Origin: Sporomusaceae bacterium
Lineage (GTDB): Bacteria > Bacillota_C > Negativicutes > Sporomusales_B > UBA7701
DNA: 8,531 bases
Reading direction: 5' to 3'
Assembly (NCBI GenBank): GCA_022839045.1
Contig: JALHDI010000116.1
Coordinates: 1 to 8,531, forward strand
The position numbers and the translations under genes are program-made. Shown one piece after another: positions 1 through 5,538 of this stretch. Numbering within the stretch: position 1 is the first letter of the stretch; every line of letters begins with the position of its first letter. Below the pieces are notes generated by a model. It had not been told where the DNA came from. It did not search any database and saw only the letters and a program-made list of their open reading frames with translations.

Positions 1-145
1 CGGAGTTGGCCACCCATTTCACGGGACCGGCCGCTTTCTGGGGCTCGGCCTGTTTGCCGCCGCCGCAGCCTGCCAGTACGAGGGACAGGATGACGACCAC
101 GGAGAGGGCGAGGGTGAGGATACCGGATTTGCGGAACGAACGCAT
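1..145 (-). CDS. Lipoprotein, N-terminal part (cut by window edge)
   Basis: The first 48 codons of an exported lipoprotein are visible. A short basic n-region (MRSFRK) is followed by a hydrophobic core (about residues 8-24) and a lipobox LAGC at residues 24-27. Cys27 would be lipidated after signal peptidase II cleavage, followed by a Gly-rich linker. The start is fixed by GAAGGGGG seven bases before the ATG. The mature sequence seen (KQAEPQKAAGPVKWVANS) is too short to assign a family. A solute-binding protein of an ABC, TRAP or tricarboxylate transporter is the commonest kind of protein with this layout, but that is a guess. It is transcribed away from the rest of the window, from a promoter predicted about 140 bases upstream. 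Confidence 0.75.
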   Translation of the reverse strand, partial: MRSFRKSGILTLALSVVVILSLVLAGCGGGKQAEPQKAAGPVKWVANS

Positions 146-260
146 GAGTTAACCCCCTTCATAAAAATGGTTGATGGATCTGTCGCGCGCCTCTGCTCTG
201 CGGGGGAAGGCCTCCCGGGCGCGTCTGTCTGCCGCCTTCCGGAAACACGATTGGCGCCGG

Positions 261-282
261 AGTGTGTACACGGCTATACACT
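261..282. promoter_or_regulatory. Imperfect palindrome at lipoprotein transcription start
   Basis: AGTGTGTA (261-268) and TATACACT (275-282) form an inverted repeat matching at 7 of 8 positions around a 6-base centre. It lies just downstream of the predicted -10 box of the lipoprotein promoter, where a repressor would block initiation. The regulator is unknown; a GntR- or TetR-type dimer would suit the geometry. Confidence 0.3.
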
Positions 283-284
283 TC

Positions 285-313
285 ATTTTAGATTATCGGC
301 GGCGGTCTGTCCA
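285..313 (-). promoter_or_regulatory. Sigma-A-like promoter for the lipoprotein gene
   Basis: Read on the minus strand, TGGACA (308-313) and TAAAAT (285-290) are separated by exactly 17 bases. Each matches consensus at 5 of 6 positions. Transcription would start near 278, giving a leader of about 130 bases before the ATG at 145. Confidence 0.5.
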
Positions 314-318
314 CAGAC
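305..318. promoter_or_regulatory. Perfect 14-base palindrome overlapping the -35 box
   Basis: GTCTGT (305-310) and ACAGAC (313-318) are perfect inverted arms around CC, and they overlap the predicted -35 hexamer of the lipoprotein promoter. This placement suggests an operator, though so short a palindrome can occur by chance. Confidence 0.3.
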
Positions 319-443
319 TGGCAGAAAAAATCCCCGCCGCGGGCGCATAAAAAATGAAAGCCCTCCGCCGAGTTACGCAACTGCCAGAACAGAAGGGCTT
401 CCACCCGTTGTCAAGGGGCTCAGTAGGCGTATCCGGCGGCGGC

Positions 444-462
444 TTTTGCCGTCGCGGCAAAA
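444..462. repeat. Perfect hairpin, TTTTGCCG / CGGCAAAA
   Basis: Eight-base arms (444-451 and 455-462) flank a TCG loop. On the plus strand a T-rich stretch (TTGTTTTGTT) follows, so it could be a weak terminator. In the minus direction, the sense of the adjacent DUF1848 gene, GC-rich DNA follows, so a terminator role for that gene is doubtful. Confidence 0.35.
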
Positions 463-543
463 TTGTTTTGTTAAGTCTTCGACAAAAGGACATTATCTCC
501 TGCCGGGCGGGAAGGATTTTTATTTTCGATAGGGGATCGGGCT

Positions 544-1404
544 TTAGTGCCTGCCGTAGCAGTATAGACAGTTGAAATCGCACGCCTGGTCGTACCCGCC
601 GATGTCGACGCTCTTGGTGCAGCCGCAGGCGGCGCGCTGGCCGCCGTCGCGGGCCAGGGAGGCTTTTTCGCCGGCGAGGGCGGCGAGGAGGGCGCCGTCG
701 ATGCAGCGCCCGGGGGCGAGGCCGGGAACGGCGGCAAGAAGGGGCGAGGCGCAGGAGTGGAGGGTGAGGCCGTGGGCGGCGGCGGTTTCGGCGAGGCGGG
801 CGAAGAAGAGGGTGAGGATGTCGCCGGCGAGGGGGACGAAGCCTAGGCCGTCCCGGGCGGCGAGGCGCTTTTTGACGTGGGGGTATAGGGCTATGTAGGA
901 GGTGGTTAGGCGGCAGTGCTGCATGCCGAGGGCGGCGAGGTCGCGGCAGAGGCGGTCGAAGGCGGCGAGGCGCGCCCGGCCGGGCTTGCCGGGAGTGGGC
1001 CGGAGTTCGCCGCCGGTGGAGATGATGACCGGGTCGAAGCGGATGGTGAACTGTTCGGGGCGGTAGCGGGCCAGGAGGCCTTCGAGGGTCCTGATGGAGG
1101 CGGCGTAGGGCGGCACGCCGGGCTCAAGGCGGGGCGAGTAGTTGTTGATGGTGTAGTGGAAGTAGAGGTTGTGGTCGGCAAGGGCCCCGGGGTCGGCGAG
1201 GACACCGGCGAAGTCCTTGCTCCAGAGGACGATGGTGTGGATGTTGTGAGGACGCAGGTCCACGCGGTACGCGGCCGCCGGGAAGCGGGGGTTGGCGACG
1301 ACGACTTCGCCGGCGCGGAGGACGTCCTGCAGCCAGCGGTAGTGGAAGCGCGGCAGGTCGGTGCGCCGGGAGGCGGATATGACGGTTTTGAGTTTGGCGG
1401 CCAT
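544..1404 (-). CDS. DUF1848 family protein with C-terminal CX3CX2C cluster
   Basis: This 286-residue protein fits the DUF1848 family, recognised from the N-terminal SASRRTDLP motif (residues 10-18), the segments IHTIVLWSKDF and LYFHYTINNY, and the Cys-rich C-terminus. That end reads CGCTKSVDIG (from Cys260), then Cys275, Cys279 and Cys282 in a CX3CX2C pattern, four residues from the last amino acid. This spacing matches the [4Fe-4S] triad of radical SAM enzymes, except that it lies at the C-terminus. The biochemical function is unknown. The start at 1404 is chosen because GGGGAGGA sits six bases upstream; an in-frame start at 1443 would add 13 unconserved-looking residues with no better site. 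A frameshifted small ORF lies just upstream on the same strand and may share its transcript. The protein has no signal peptide or membrane segment and is likely cytosolic. Confidence 0.87.
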   Translation of the reverse strand: MAAKLKTVISASRRTDLPRFHYRWLQDVLRAGEVVVANPRFPAAAYRVDLRPHNIHTIVLWSKDFAGVLADPGALADHNLYFHYTINNYSPRLEPGVPPYAASIRTLEGLLARYRPEQFTIRFDPVIISTGGELRPTPGKPGRARLAAFDRLCRDLAALGMQHCRLTTSYIALYPHVKKRLAARDGLGFVPLAGDILTLFFARLAETAAAHGLTLHSCASPLLAAVPGLAPGRCIDGALLAALAGEKASLARDGGQRAACGCTKSVDIGGYDQACDFNCLYCYGRH

Positions 1405-1450
1405 GTTTTGTCCTCCCCGGGGTACGGATGGCTGGGCGGGCACCGCCTTG

Positions 1451-1619
1451 TCAGTACAGGTGATCGGCCAGTCGCCGCCCGTTGCGGAACACGGGGAGGC
1501 GGTTCATGGCCAGGGGGTCGCCGGCGGTGGTGAGGTCGTCGGGTCCCCTCCCCCACTCTATGGTAGACGGGGACGGGGATGAGGGCGCATTTTTTCAGGA
1601 ACTGGCGGCGGGTAAGCAT
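1451..1619 (-). pseudogene. Frameshifted small ORF with Tat-like start; possible deacetylase remnant
   Basis: From an ATG at 1619 the reading frame gives MLTRRQFLKKCALIPVPVYHRVG, where RRQFLK resembles a twin-arginine signal. It then degrades into Arg/Pro-rich sequence. Moving forward one base within the G-runs near 1547-1557 opens a frame that reads like a normal protein (PDDLTTAGDPLAMNRLPVF..., ending LADHLY) and stops with TGA at 1451-1453. Removing one G would give a continuous 55-residue product. The words PV..YHRVG, DDLTT and LADHLY recall the start of a NodB-type polysaccharide deacetylase after a Tat signal, so this may be a truncated remnant of one; that is a weak resemblance. AAAGGAGGA lies upstream but about 12 bases from the ATG. 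A sequencing error in the G-run is an alternative to a real mutation. Confidence 0.4.
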
Positions 1620-1679
1620 TTTGCCGGCGGGTCCTCCTTTGTTTTCCCGGGCAATAACGATGCCGGAGAGCAAGTTGTT

Positions 1680-1708
1680 TTGACAAATTATGTTATTCTG
1701 ATTTTACA
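1680..1708 (+). promoter_or_regulatory. Candidate promoter for the response regulator (distal)
   Basis: A perfect -35 TTGACA (1680-1685) lies 17 bases before TTTACA (1703-1708), a poor -10. A TG at 1699-1700 could provide an extended -10. A hairpin CCTGCG/CGCAGG (1710-1726) follows directly. It overlaps a predicted opposite-strand promoter. Confidence 0.35.
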
Positions 1709-1729
1709 CCCTGCGGAGGACGCAGGCAA
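1701..1729 (-). promoter_or_regulatory. Candidate promoter for the DUF1848-side transcript
   Basis: On the minus strand TTGCCT (1724-1729) and TAAAAT (1701-1706) are spaced 17 bases apart, matching consensus at 4 and 5 positions. Transcription would begin near 1694 and run through the frameshifted ORF into the DUF1848 gene. The -10 box overlaps the candidate -10 of the plus-strand promoter, so the two directions would compete. Confidence 0.4.
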
Positions 1730-1733
1730 GCCG

Positions 1734-1762
1734 TTTACTAACCGGCCGAGTTGTGGTAAATT
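1734..1762 (+). promoter_or_regulatory. Candidate promoter for the response regulator (proximal)
   Basis: TTTACT (1734-1739) and TAAATT (1757-1762) are separated by 17 bases, each with 4 of 6 consensus matches. A start near 1769 would leave no leader for the alternative TTG start at 1778, so use of this promoter would favour the ATG at 1802. Confidence 0.3.
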
Positions 1763-1801
1763 GAAAAGGAGTAACTGTTGTCCGACATTAAGGGGGGCAA
1801 T

Positions 1802-2458
1802 ATGGAGAAAATCCGCATTGTCATCGCCGACGACCACGCGGTGCTGCGTTCCGGCCTGAAGGCGATGCTGAACTATTCGCCCCAGTTCGAGGTGGTGGGC
1901 GAGGCGGCCAACGGCCTGGAGGCGCTCCGGCTGCTCGAGGATCTCCGCCCCGACGTGCTGATCCTCGATTTGTCGATGCCGGGGATGAGCGGCGCGGAGT
2001 GTATCAAGGAGATCCGCTACCGCGGTTTGCCGTGCCGCGTGCTGGTGCTGACGATGTACGACGATGAGGCGTATATCAAGGAGGTTATGCGCGCCGGCGC
2101 CGACGGCTATATGCTGAAGAAGTCGGCCGATACCGAGTTGATGGAAGGGATCGTGAAGGTTCACGCCGGCAAGAAGTATCTGAACGAGTCGCTGTCGGAG
2201 AAGCTGCTGGACAGTCTGTTGCGCGCCCCCGGGGAGGGGCCGGACCGCCGCGATCCGTATGTGCTGCTCTCAAGCCGCGAGCGCGAGGTGCTGCGCTTTC
2301 TGGCCCAGGGCTATACGAACAGCGAGATCGGCGCCGTGCTGTCGCTGAGCACGAAGACGATCGATACTTACCGCTCGCGGATCATGCATAAGCTTAATGT
2401 GCACAGGAAGTCGGAGCTGGTGAATTACGCGGTGCAGTACAAACTTATAAATTTGTGA
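1802..2458 (+). CDS. NarL/LuxR-type response regulator
   Basis: This 218-residue cytosolic DNA-binding protein has two domains. Residues 1-120 form a receiver domain with acidic pocket Asp10/Asp11, phosphoacceptor Asp56 (in LILDLSMPG), Thr84 and Lys106. Residues about 150-212 form a LuxR-type helix-turn-helix with the SSREREVLRFLAQGYTNSEI signature. Phosphorylation by a HisKA_3-type kinase normally drives dimerisation and promoter binding. A kinase of exactly that family lies about 3 kb downstream on the other strand (5530-6621), and glcDF lies between them, so the pair probably regulates those genes. The chosen ATG has AGGGGGG four bases upstream and gives the usual N-terminus MEKIRIVIADD. 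An in-frame TTG at 1778 with GGAG six bases upstream would add eight residues and cannot be excluded. It is set apart from glcD by 165 bases and is probably its own transcription unit. Confidence 0.93.
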   Translation: MEKIRIVIADDHAVLRSGLKAMLNYSPQFEVVGEAANGLEALRLLEDLRPDVLILDLSMPGMSGAECIKEIRYRGLPCRVLVLTMYDDEAYIKEVMRAGADGYMLKKSADTELMEGIVKVHAGKKYLNESLSEKLLDSLLRAPGEGPDRRDPYVLLSSREREVLRFLAQGYTNSEIGAVLSLSTKTIDTYRSRIMHKLNVHRKSELVNYAVQYKLINL

Positions 2459-2468
2459 TTAGTTTCTC

Positions 2469-2518
2469 ATGCTGTAGGGTTTTGTCTTATGAGACATTAC
2501 AGGTTATCCCTACGGCAT
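2469..2518 (+). repeat. Imperfect inverted repeat with nested hairpin after the regulator
   Basis: The outer arms (2469-2479 and 2508-2518) match at 10 of 11 positions, the mismatch being a possible G-U pair. Inside is a perfect hairpin TGTCT (2483-2487) / AGACA (2492-2496) with loop TATG. The outer stem is followed by a short T run (ATTTTAC). It may terminate the response-regulator transcript or act as a regulator site for glcD; the long loop makes a classical terminator doubtful. Confidence 0.35.
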
Positions 2519-2543
2519 TTTACTGCATATGCCTGATTTACTT

Positions 2544-2559
2544 CTGGTCTGACAACCAG
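2544..2559. promoter_or_regulatory. Operator-like palindrome upstream of glcD
   Basis: CTGGT (2544-2548) and ACCAG (2555-2559) are perfect arms around CTGACA. The TGGT...ACCA arms resemble sites of FadR/GntR-type regulators, including those of hydroxyacid operons, but the 6-base centre is longer than usual. It abuts the predicted -35 of glcD, so it could also be a site for the NarL-type regulator encoded next door. Confidence 0.3.
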
Positions 2560-2586
2560 GACAATGAATATGAAAAGGTGTCTAAT
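2558..2586 (+). promoter_or_regulatory. Candidate glcD promoter
   Basis: AGGACA (2558-2563) and TCTAAT (2581-2586) are 17 bases apart, with 4 and 5 of 6 consensus matches. The weak -35 box next to a palindrome fits an activator-dependent promoter. The start would be near 2593, about 30 bases before the glcD ATG. Confidence 0.35.
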
Positions 2587-2623
2587 TTTTCTCATAAATT
2601 TGCGTAAAGGAGCGGGGAAGAAA

Positions 2624-4006
2624 ATGCAGAGTGGTTTGATCGATTCTCTTAAGCGGATCGTCGGGGCGGAGCATGTCCTGACAAGCCAGGAAGACCTGTT
2701 GTGCTATTCTTATGACGCCACGCCGGGGTTTTCGCATATGCCCGAGGCGGTGGTGATGCCGGGAACGGCCGATGAGGTGGCGAAGGTGCTGGCGGCGGCC
2801 AACGAAACCAAGACCCCCGTTTACGCCCGCGGCTCCGGAACGAACCTGAGCGCCGGCACCGTCCCCCTCAAGGGCGGCATCGTGCTGCTGATGACCCGTA
2901 TGAACAAGATCGTGGAGGTCGATACCGCCAATCTGATCGCCGTGGCCGAGCCGGGCGTGGTGGTGGGCGACCTGAACAAGGCGGTGGAGGAGTTCGGCCT
3001 GATTTATCCTCCCGATCCCGGTACGGTGGCGACGGCGACGCTGGGCGGCACGGTGTCGGAGAACGCCGGCGGCCTGCGCGGCCTGAAGTACGGCGTTTCG
3101 AAGCATTATGTGATGGGCCTGGAAGTGGTGCTGGCCGACGGCCGGATCCTGAACACCGGCGGCAAGACGGTGAAGGATGTGGCCGGCTATGACCTGACGA
3201 AGCTGTTTACCGGCTCGGAGGGGACGCTGGGGGTGATCACGAAGATAACGGTGAAGCTGATGCCGGCGCCCGAGGCGCGCCAGAGCATGCTGGCGACGTT
3301 CGCCAATCTGGACGACGCCGGCCAGGCGATCGCGAGCATCATCGCGGCGAAGATCATCCCGGCGACGCTGGAGATTATGGATAACGCGACTGTCCGCACG
3401 GTGGAGGATTACGCGAAGGTCGGCCTGCCGACGGATGTGGAGGCGGTGCTGCTGATCGAGGTGGACGGGATCGCCGAGGTAGTGGCGAAGGACAGCGCCA
3501 AGGTGGTGGAGGTGCTGAAGGCGAACAACGCCGCCGAGATTCGCGTGGCTCAGGACGCGGCCGAGCGCGACAAGATTTGGACGGCCCGCCGCGCGGCGCT
3601 GCCGGCGCTGGCAAAGCTGAGGCCGACAACGTTCGTCGAGGACGCGACGGTGCCCCGCAGCAAGGTGCCTGATATGATCCGCGCGGTGAACGAGATCGCG
3701 GCCCGCCACAAGGTGACGATCGGCACGTTCGGCCACGCCGGCGACGGCAATCTCCACCCGACGATCGTGTGCGATATCCGCGACGATGCCGAGATGGACC
3801 GCGTGTATAAGGCGATGGACGAGATTTTCGCCGTTTCCCTGCAGCTGGGCGGCACGCTTTCCGGCGAGCACGGCATCGGCGTGGGCAAGCTGCGGTATAT
3901 GGAAAGCCAGTTCGGCCCCGCCGGGATGGCGGCGATGCGTTCGATCAAGAAGGCTCTCGACCCCAACTGTATCCTGAATCCGGGAAAACTTGTCGGGGAG
4001 TGTTAA
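2624..4006 (+). CDS. glcD: FAD-linked 2-hydroxyacid (glycolate/D-lactate) dehydrogenase
   Basis: This 460-residue flavoprotein of the VAO/PCMH fold would oxidise a 2-hydroxyacid such as glycolate or D-lactate to the 2-oxoacid. The FAD-binding domain (about 35-215) shows ARGSGTNLSAG (68-78), PPDPGTVATATLGGTVSENAGG (129-150) and FTGSEGTLGVIT (195-206). The C-terminal FAD-oxidase domain carries GHAGDGNLHP (370-379) and SGEHGIG (413-419). The length is normal for GlcD. The ATG at 2624 follows AAAGGAG and GGGGAAG; an in-frame ATG at 2564 would add an unusual 20-residue extension lacking a ribosome binding site. glcF starts four bases after the stop, so the two are translated together. No etfAB genes adjoin, which argues against the electron-confurcating lactate dehydrogenase of acetogens. 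The exact substrate, and lactate stereochemistry, cannot be told from sequence. Confidence 0.93.
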   Translation: MQSGLIDSLKRIVGAEHVLTSQEDLLCYSYDATPGFSHMPEAVVMPGTADEVAKVLAAANETKTPVYARGSGTNLSAGTVPLKGGIVLLMTRMNKIVEVDTANLIAVAEPGVVVGDLNKAVEEFGLIYPPDPGTVATATLGGTVSENAGGLRGLKYGVSKHYVMGLEVVLADGRILNTGGKTVKDVAGYDLTKLFTGSEGTLGVITKITVKLMPAPEARQSMLATFANLDDAGQAIASIIAAKIIPATLEIMDNATVRTVEDYAKVGLPTDVEAVLLIEVDGIAEVVAKDSAKVVEVLKANNAAEIRVAQDAAERDKIWTARRAALPALAKLRPTTFVEDATVPRSKVPDMIRAVNEIAARHKVTIGTFGHAGDGNLHPTIVCDIRDDAEMDRVYKAMDEIFAVSLQLGGTLSGEHGIGVGKLRYMESQFGPAGMAAMRSIKKALDPNCILNPGKLVGEC

Positions 4007-4010
4007 AACA

Positions 4011-5336
4011 ATGAGCGATCAAAGAAATTTGTTGGCCGAAGTGGAAGACGCGATCGCCAATTGCATGAAGTGCGGCAACTGTATGGAGGTCTGCCCGATT
4101 TACAAGGAGTTCAAGACCGAGTCGACGGTGGCCCGCGGCAAGATCGCCCTTATGGAGGCGGTGCTGAACGGCCAGAGCGATATCAGCGCCGGCTTCGACA
4201 AGCGGATGGCGATGTGCGTGAGCTGCAAGGCGTGTACGGCGAAGTGCCCGTGCGGCGTGAAGGCCGACGAGCTGATCATCAAGGGGCGGGAGGCGATCGT
4301 CAAGGCGCGCGGCCTGCACCCGATCAAGAAGGCTGCGTTCACGCTGCTGAAGGCCCGGCCGCTGTTCGATTTCGGCCTGCGGATGGCCGGCCTGTTCGGG
4401 CCGCTGGCGTTCAAGAAGCTGCCCGGCCGCCTGGCGACGGTGGCCCGCTTCCCGATGCCCGGCCTGGACCGCAAGCGGGTGATGGCGCCGTTCGCCTCCA
4501 CCCCGCTCCGCAGCCAGTACCCCGAGGTGGTGAAGGTGGCTGACCCGAAATTTCGGGTAGCGTTCTTCACCGGCTGCACGATCAATTACATTTATACCGA
4601 CGTCGGCCAGGCGGTGATGAACGTCCTGAAGGAGAACGACGTGGAGGTGACGCTGCCGGCGCTGCAGCATTGCTGCGCGGTGCCGGTGCATATATCGGGG
4701 GACATCGAGCTGGCCAAGGTGTTCGCCAAGCACAATATCGAGACTTTCGAGCGCTACAATCCCGATTATATCGTGGCCGCCTGCGGCTCGTGCACGATGG
4801 CCTGGAAGCACGATTATCCGCAGATGTTCGCCGACGACCCGGATATGAAGGCGCGGGCGGAGAAGCTGGCCGCCAAGACGTACGAGATCAGCCAGTTCCT
4901 GGTGGATGTGGTGAAGTTCCGCCGCGATACGCTCGGCGAGGTGAACGCGACGGTGACAATGCACGATCCGTGCCACATGGCGCGCGGTATCGCGGTGACG
5001 GCCCAGCCGCGCGAGGTGCTTAAGGCTATCCCGGGCCTTAAGTTCGTGGAGATGAAGGAGCCGGCCCGCTGCTGCGGGGCCGGTGGCTCGTTCAGCCTGG
5101 CGCACTACGATGTGGCGCGGACGATCAACGACCGCAAGCTGGCGGATATCGCGACGACGGGCGCGGATACGGTGGCCACCGGCTGCGGGATGTGCCGGAT
5201 GCATATCACCGACGGCCTAGTGCAAAAAGGCCGCAACGAACAGGTCTTCCACACGGTGCAGCTTTTGGACCGGGCTTATAAGGCCGGCAAGCAGGATGAG
5301 CCGAAGAAGCCGAAGGACGAGTTCCACTTCCATTAA
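4011..5336 (+). CDS. glcF: Iron-sulfur subunit of glycolate/lactate dehydrogenase
   Basis: This 441-residue electron-transfer partner of GlcD has two ferredoxin-type [4Fe-4S] motifs near the N-terminus: Cys18/21/24/28 (CMKCGNCMEVCP) and Cys69/72/75/79 (CVSCKACTAKCP). Two CCG-type cysteine-rich domains follow. The first has Cys189, Cys221-222, Cys258 and Cys261; the second has Cys321, Cys354-355, Cys392 and Cys395. This is the heterodisulfide-reductase-like layout of GlcF, GlpC and LutA-related proteins. It would carry electrons from GlcD flavin to quinone or another membrane acceptor. There is no membrane segment. The ATG at 4011 is preceded by GGGGAG ten bases away; an in-frame TTG at 3990 overlapping glcD is less likely. 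The C-terminal tail is highly charged and His-rich (DEFHFH). A strong terminator follows eleven bases after the stop, ending the operon. Confidence 0.93.
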   Translation: MSDQRNLLAEVEDAIANCMKCGNCMEVCPIYKEFKTESTVARGKIALMEAVLNGQSDISAGFDKRMAMCVSCKACTAKCPCGVKADELIIKGREAIVKARGLHPIKKAAFTLLKARPLFDFGLRMAGLFGPLAFKKLPGRLATVARFPMPGLDRKRVMAPFASTPLRSQYPEVVKVADPKFRVAFFTGCTINYIYTDVGQAVMNVLKENDVEVTLPALQHCCAVPVHISGDIELAKVFAKHNIETFERYNPDYIVAACGSCTMAWKHDYPQMFADDPDMKARAEKLAAKTYEISQFLVDVVKFRRDTLGEVNATVTMHDPCHMARGIAVTAQPREVLKAIPGLKFVEMKEPARCCGAGGSFSLAHYDVARTINDRKLADIATTGADTVATGCGMCRMHITDGLVQKGRNEQVFHTVQLLDRAYKAGKQDEPKKPKDEFHFH

Positions 5337-5346
5337 GATGACGAAG

Positions 5347-5376
5347 GCCCCCGGACCGAGGTCCGGGGGCTTTTTG
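5347..5376 (+). terminator. Intrinsic terminator after glcF
   Basis: GCCCCCGGAC (5347-5356) pairs perfectly with GTCCGGGGGC (5361-5370) around CGAG and is followed by TTTTTGTTT. It lies just after the glcF stop and is a textbook rho-independent terminator for glcDF. It also separates this operon from the convergent kinase gene. Confidence 0.95.
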
Positions 5377-5418
5377 TTTGAAATTCGCATTAGGTCAACG
5401 CAGTGTCGTATTGGCTTA

Positions 5419-5538
5419 GGCCGTTCAGATGCTCCCAGATGCAAGGCGCACCGGAGGATGACACCGGAAGCGTACACGAACGTACGCTGAGGATGGCAGC
5501 CGAGGAGCAACGCCGCAGATGGGGGCATATCAACGGCC
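5419..5538 (-). repeat. Palindromic intergenic repeat, copy A (120 bp)
   Basis: The element is bounded by GGCCGTT (5419-5425) and AACGGCC (5532-5538). Read on the minus strand it begins GGCCGTTGATATGCCCCCAT and ends CATCTGAACGGCC. Its two ends match copy B (7907-8147) at 30 of 35 and 21 of 24 positions. An internal hairpin GCGTACRTTCGTGTACGC-like segment (about 5470-5488) lies near the centre. No protein is encoded. It is in inverted orientation to copy B and overlaps the last nine bases of the kinase gene, providing its stop codon. Similar GC-rich palindromic repeats with a GCAACGCCGCAGATGGGG core are, as I recall, scattered between genes in diverse anaerobes; that point is from memory. Confidence 0.75.

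Larger units (their letters stand above)
146..543. other. Gene-free spacer with promoter, palindromes and hairpins
   Basis: About 400 bases separate the lipoprotein start from the DUF1848 stop codon, and no convincing gene is seen. The short ORFs here are rich in Arg, Pro and Cys and have no ribosome binding site. The lipoprotein side holds a promoter and two palindromes (listed separately). The DUF1848 side holds two small hairpins: one at 444-462, and TTTTGT (466-471) pairing with ACAAAA (482-487). No clear T-tailed terminator for the minus-strand DUF1848 gene was found. Confidence 0.6.

Noticed and set aside
167..583. Several short ORFs in the spacer left of the DUF1848 gene
   Set aside because: They overlap each other in different frames, have odd composition and lack ribosome binding sites.
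906..1673. 255-residue minus-strand ORF read as one gene
   Set aside because: Only its first roughly 20 codons after 1619 look like protein; the rest is an off-frame reading of the DUF1848 gene. The genuine signal is reported as a frameshifted short ORF.
2564..2623. Upstream glcD start giving a 480-residue protein
   Set aside because: The extension is Lys-rich and hydrophobic, unlike GlcD family N-termini, and has no ribosome binding site. The ATG at 2624 gives the normal length.
2582..3871. 429-residue ORF antisense to glcD
   Set aside because: It is His/Arg-rich shadow sequence opposite a strongly supported gene, with no start site.
3945..5204. 419-residue ORF antisense to glcF
   Set aside because: Same pattern of His/Arg/Ala-rich antisense shadow; the plus-strand frame has all the expected cysteine motifs.
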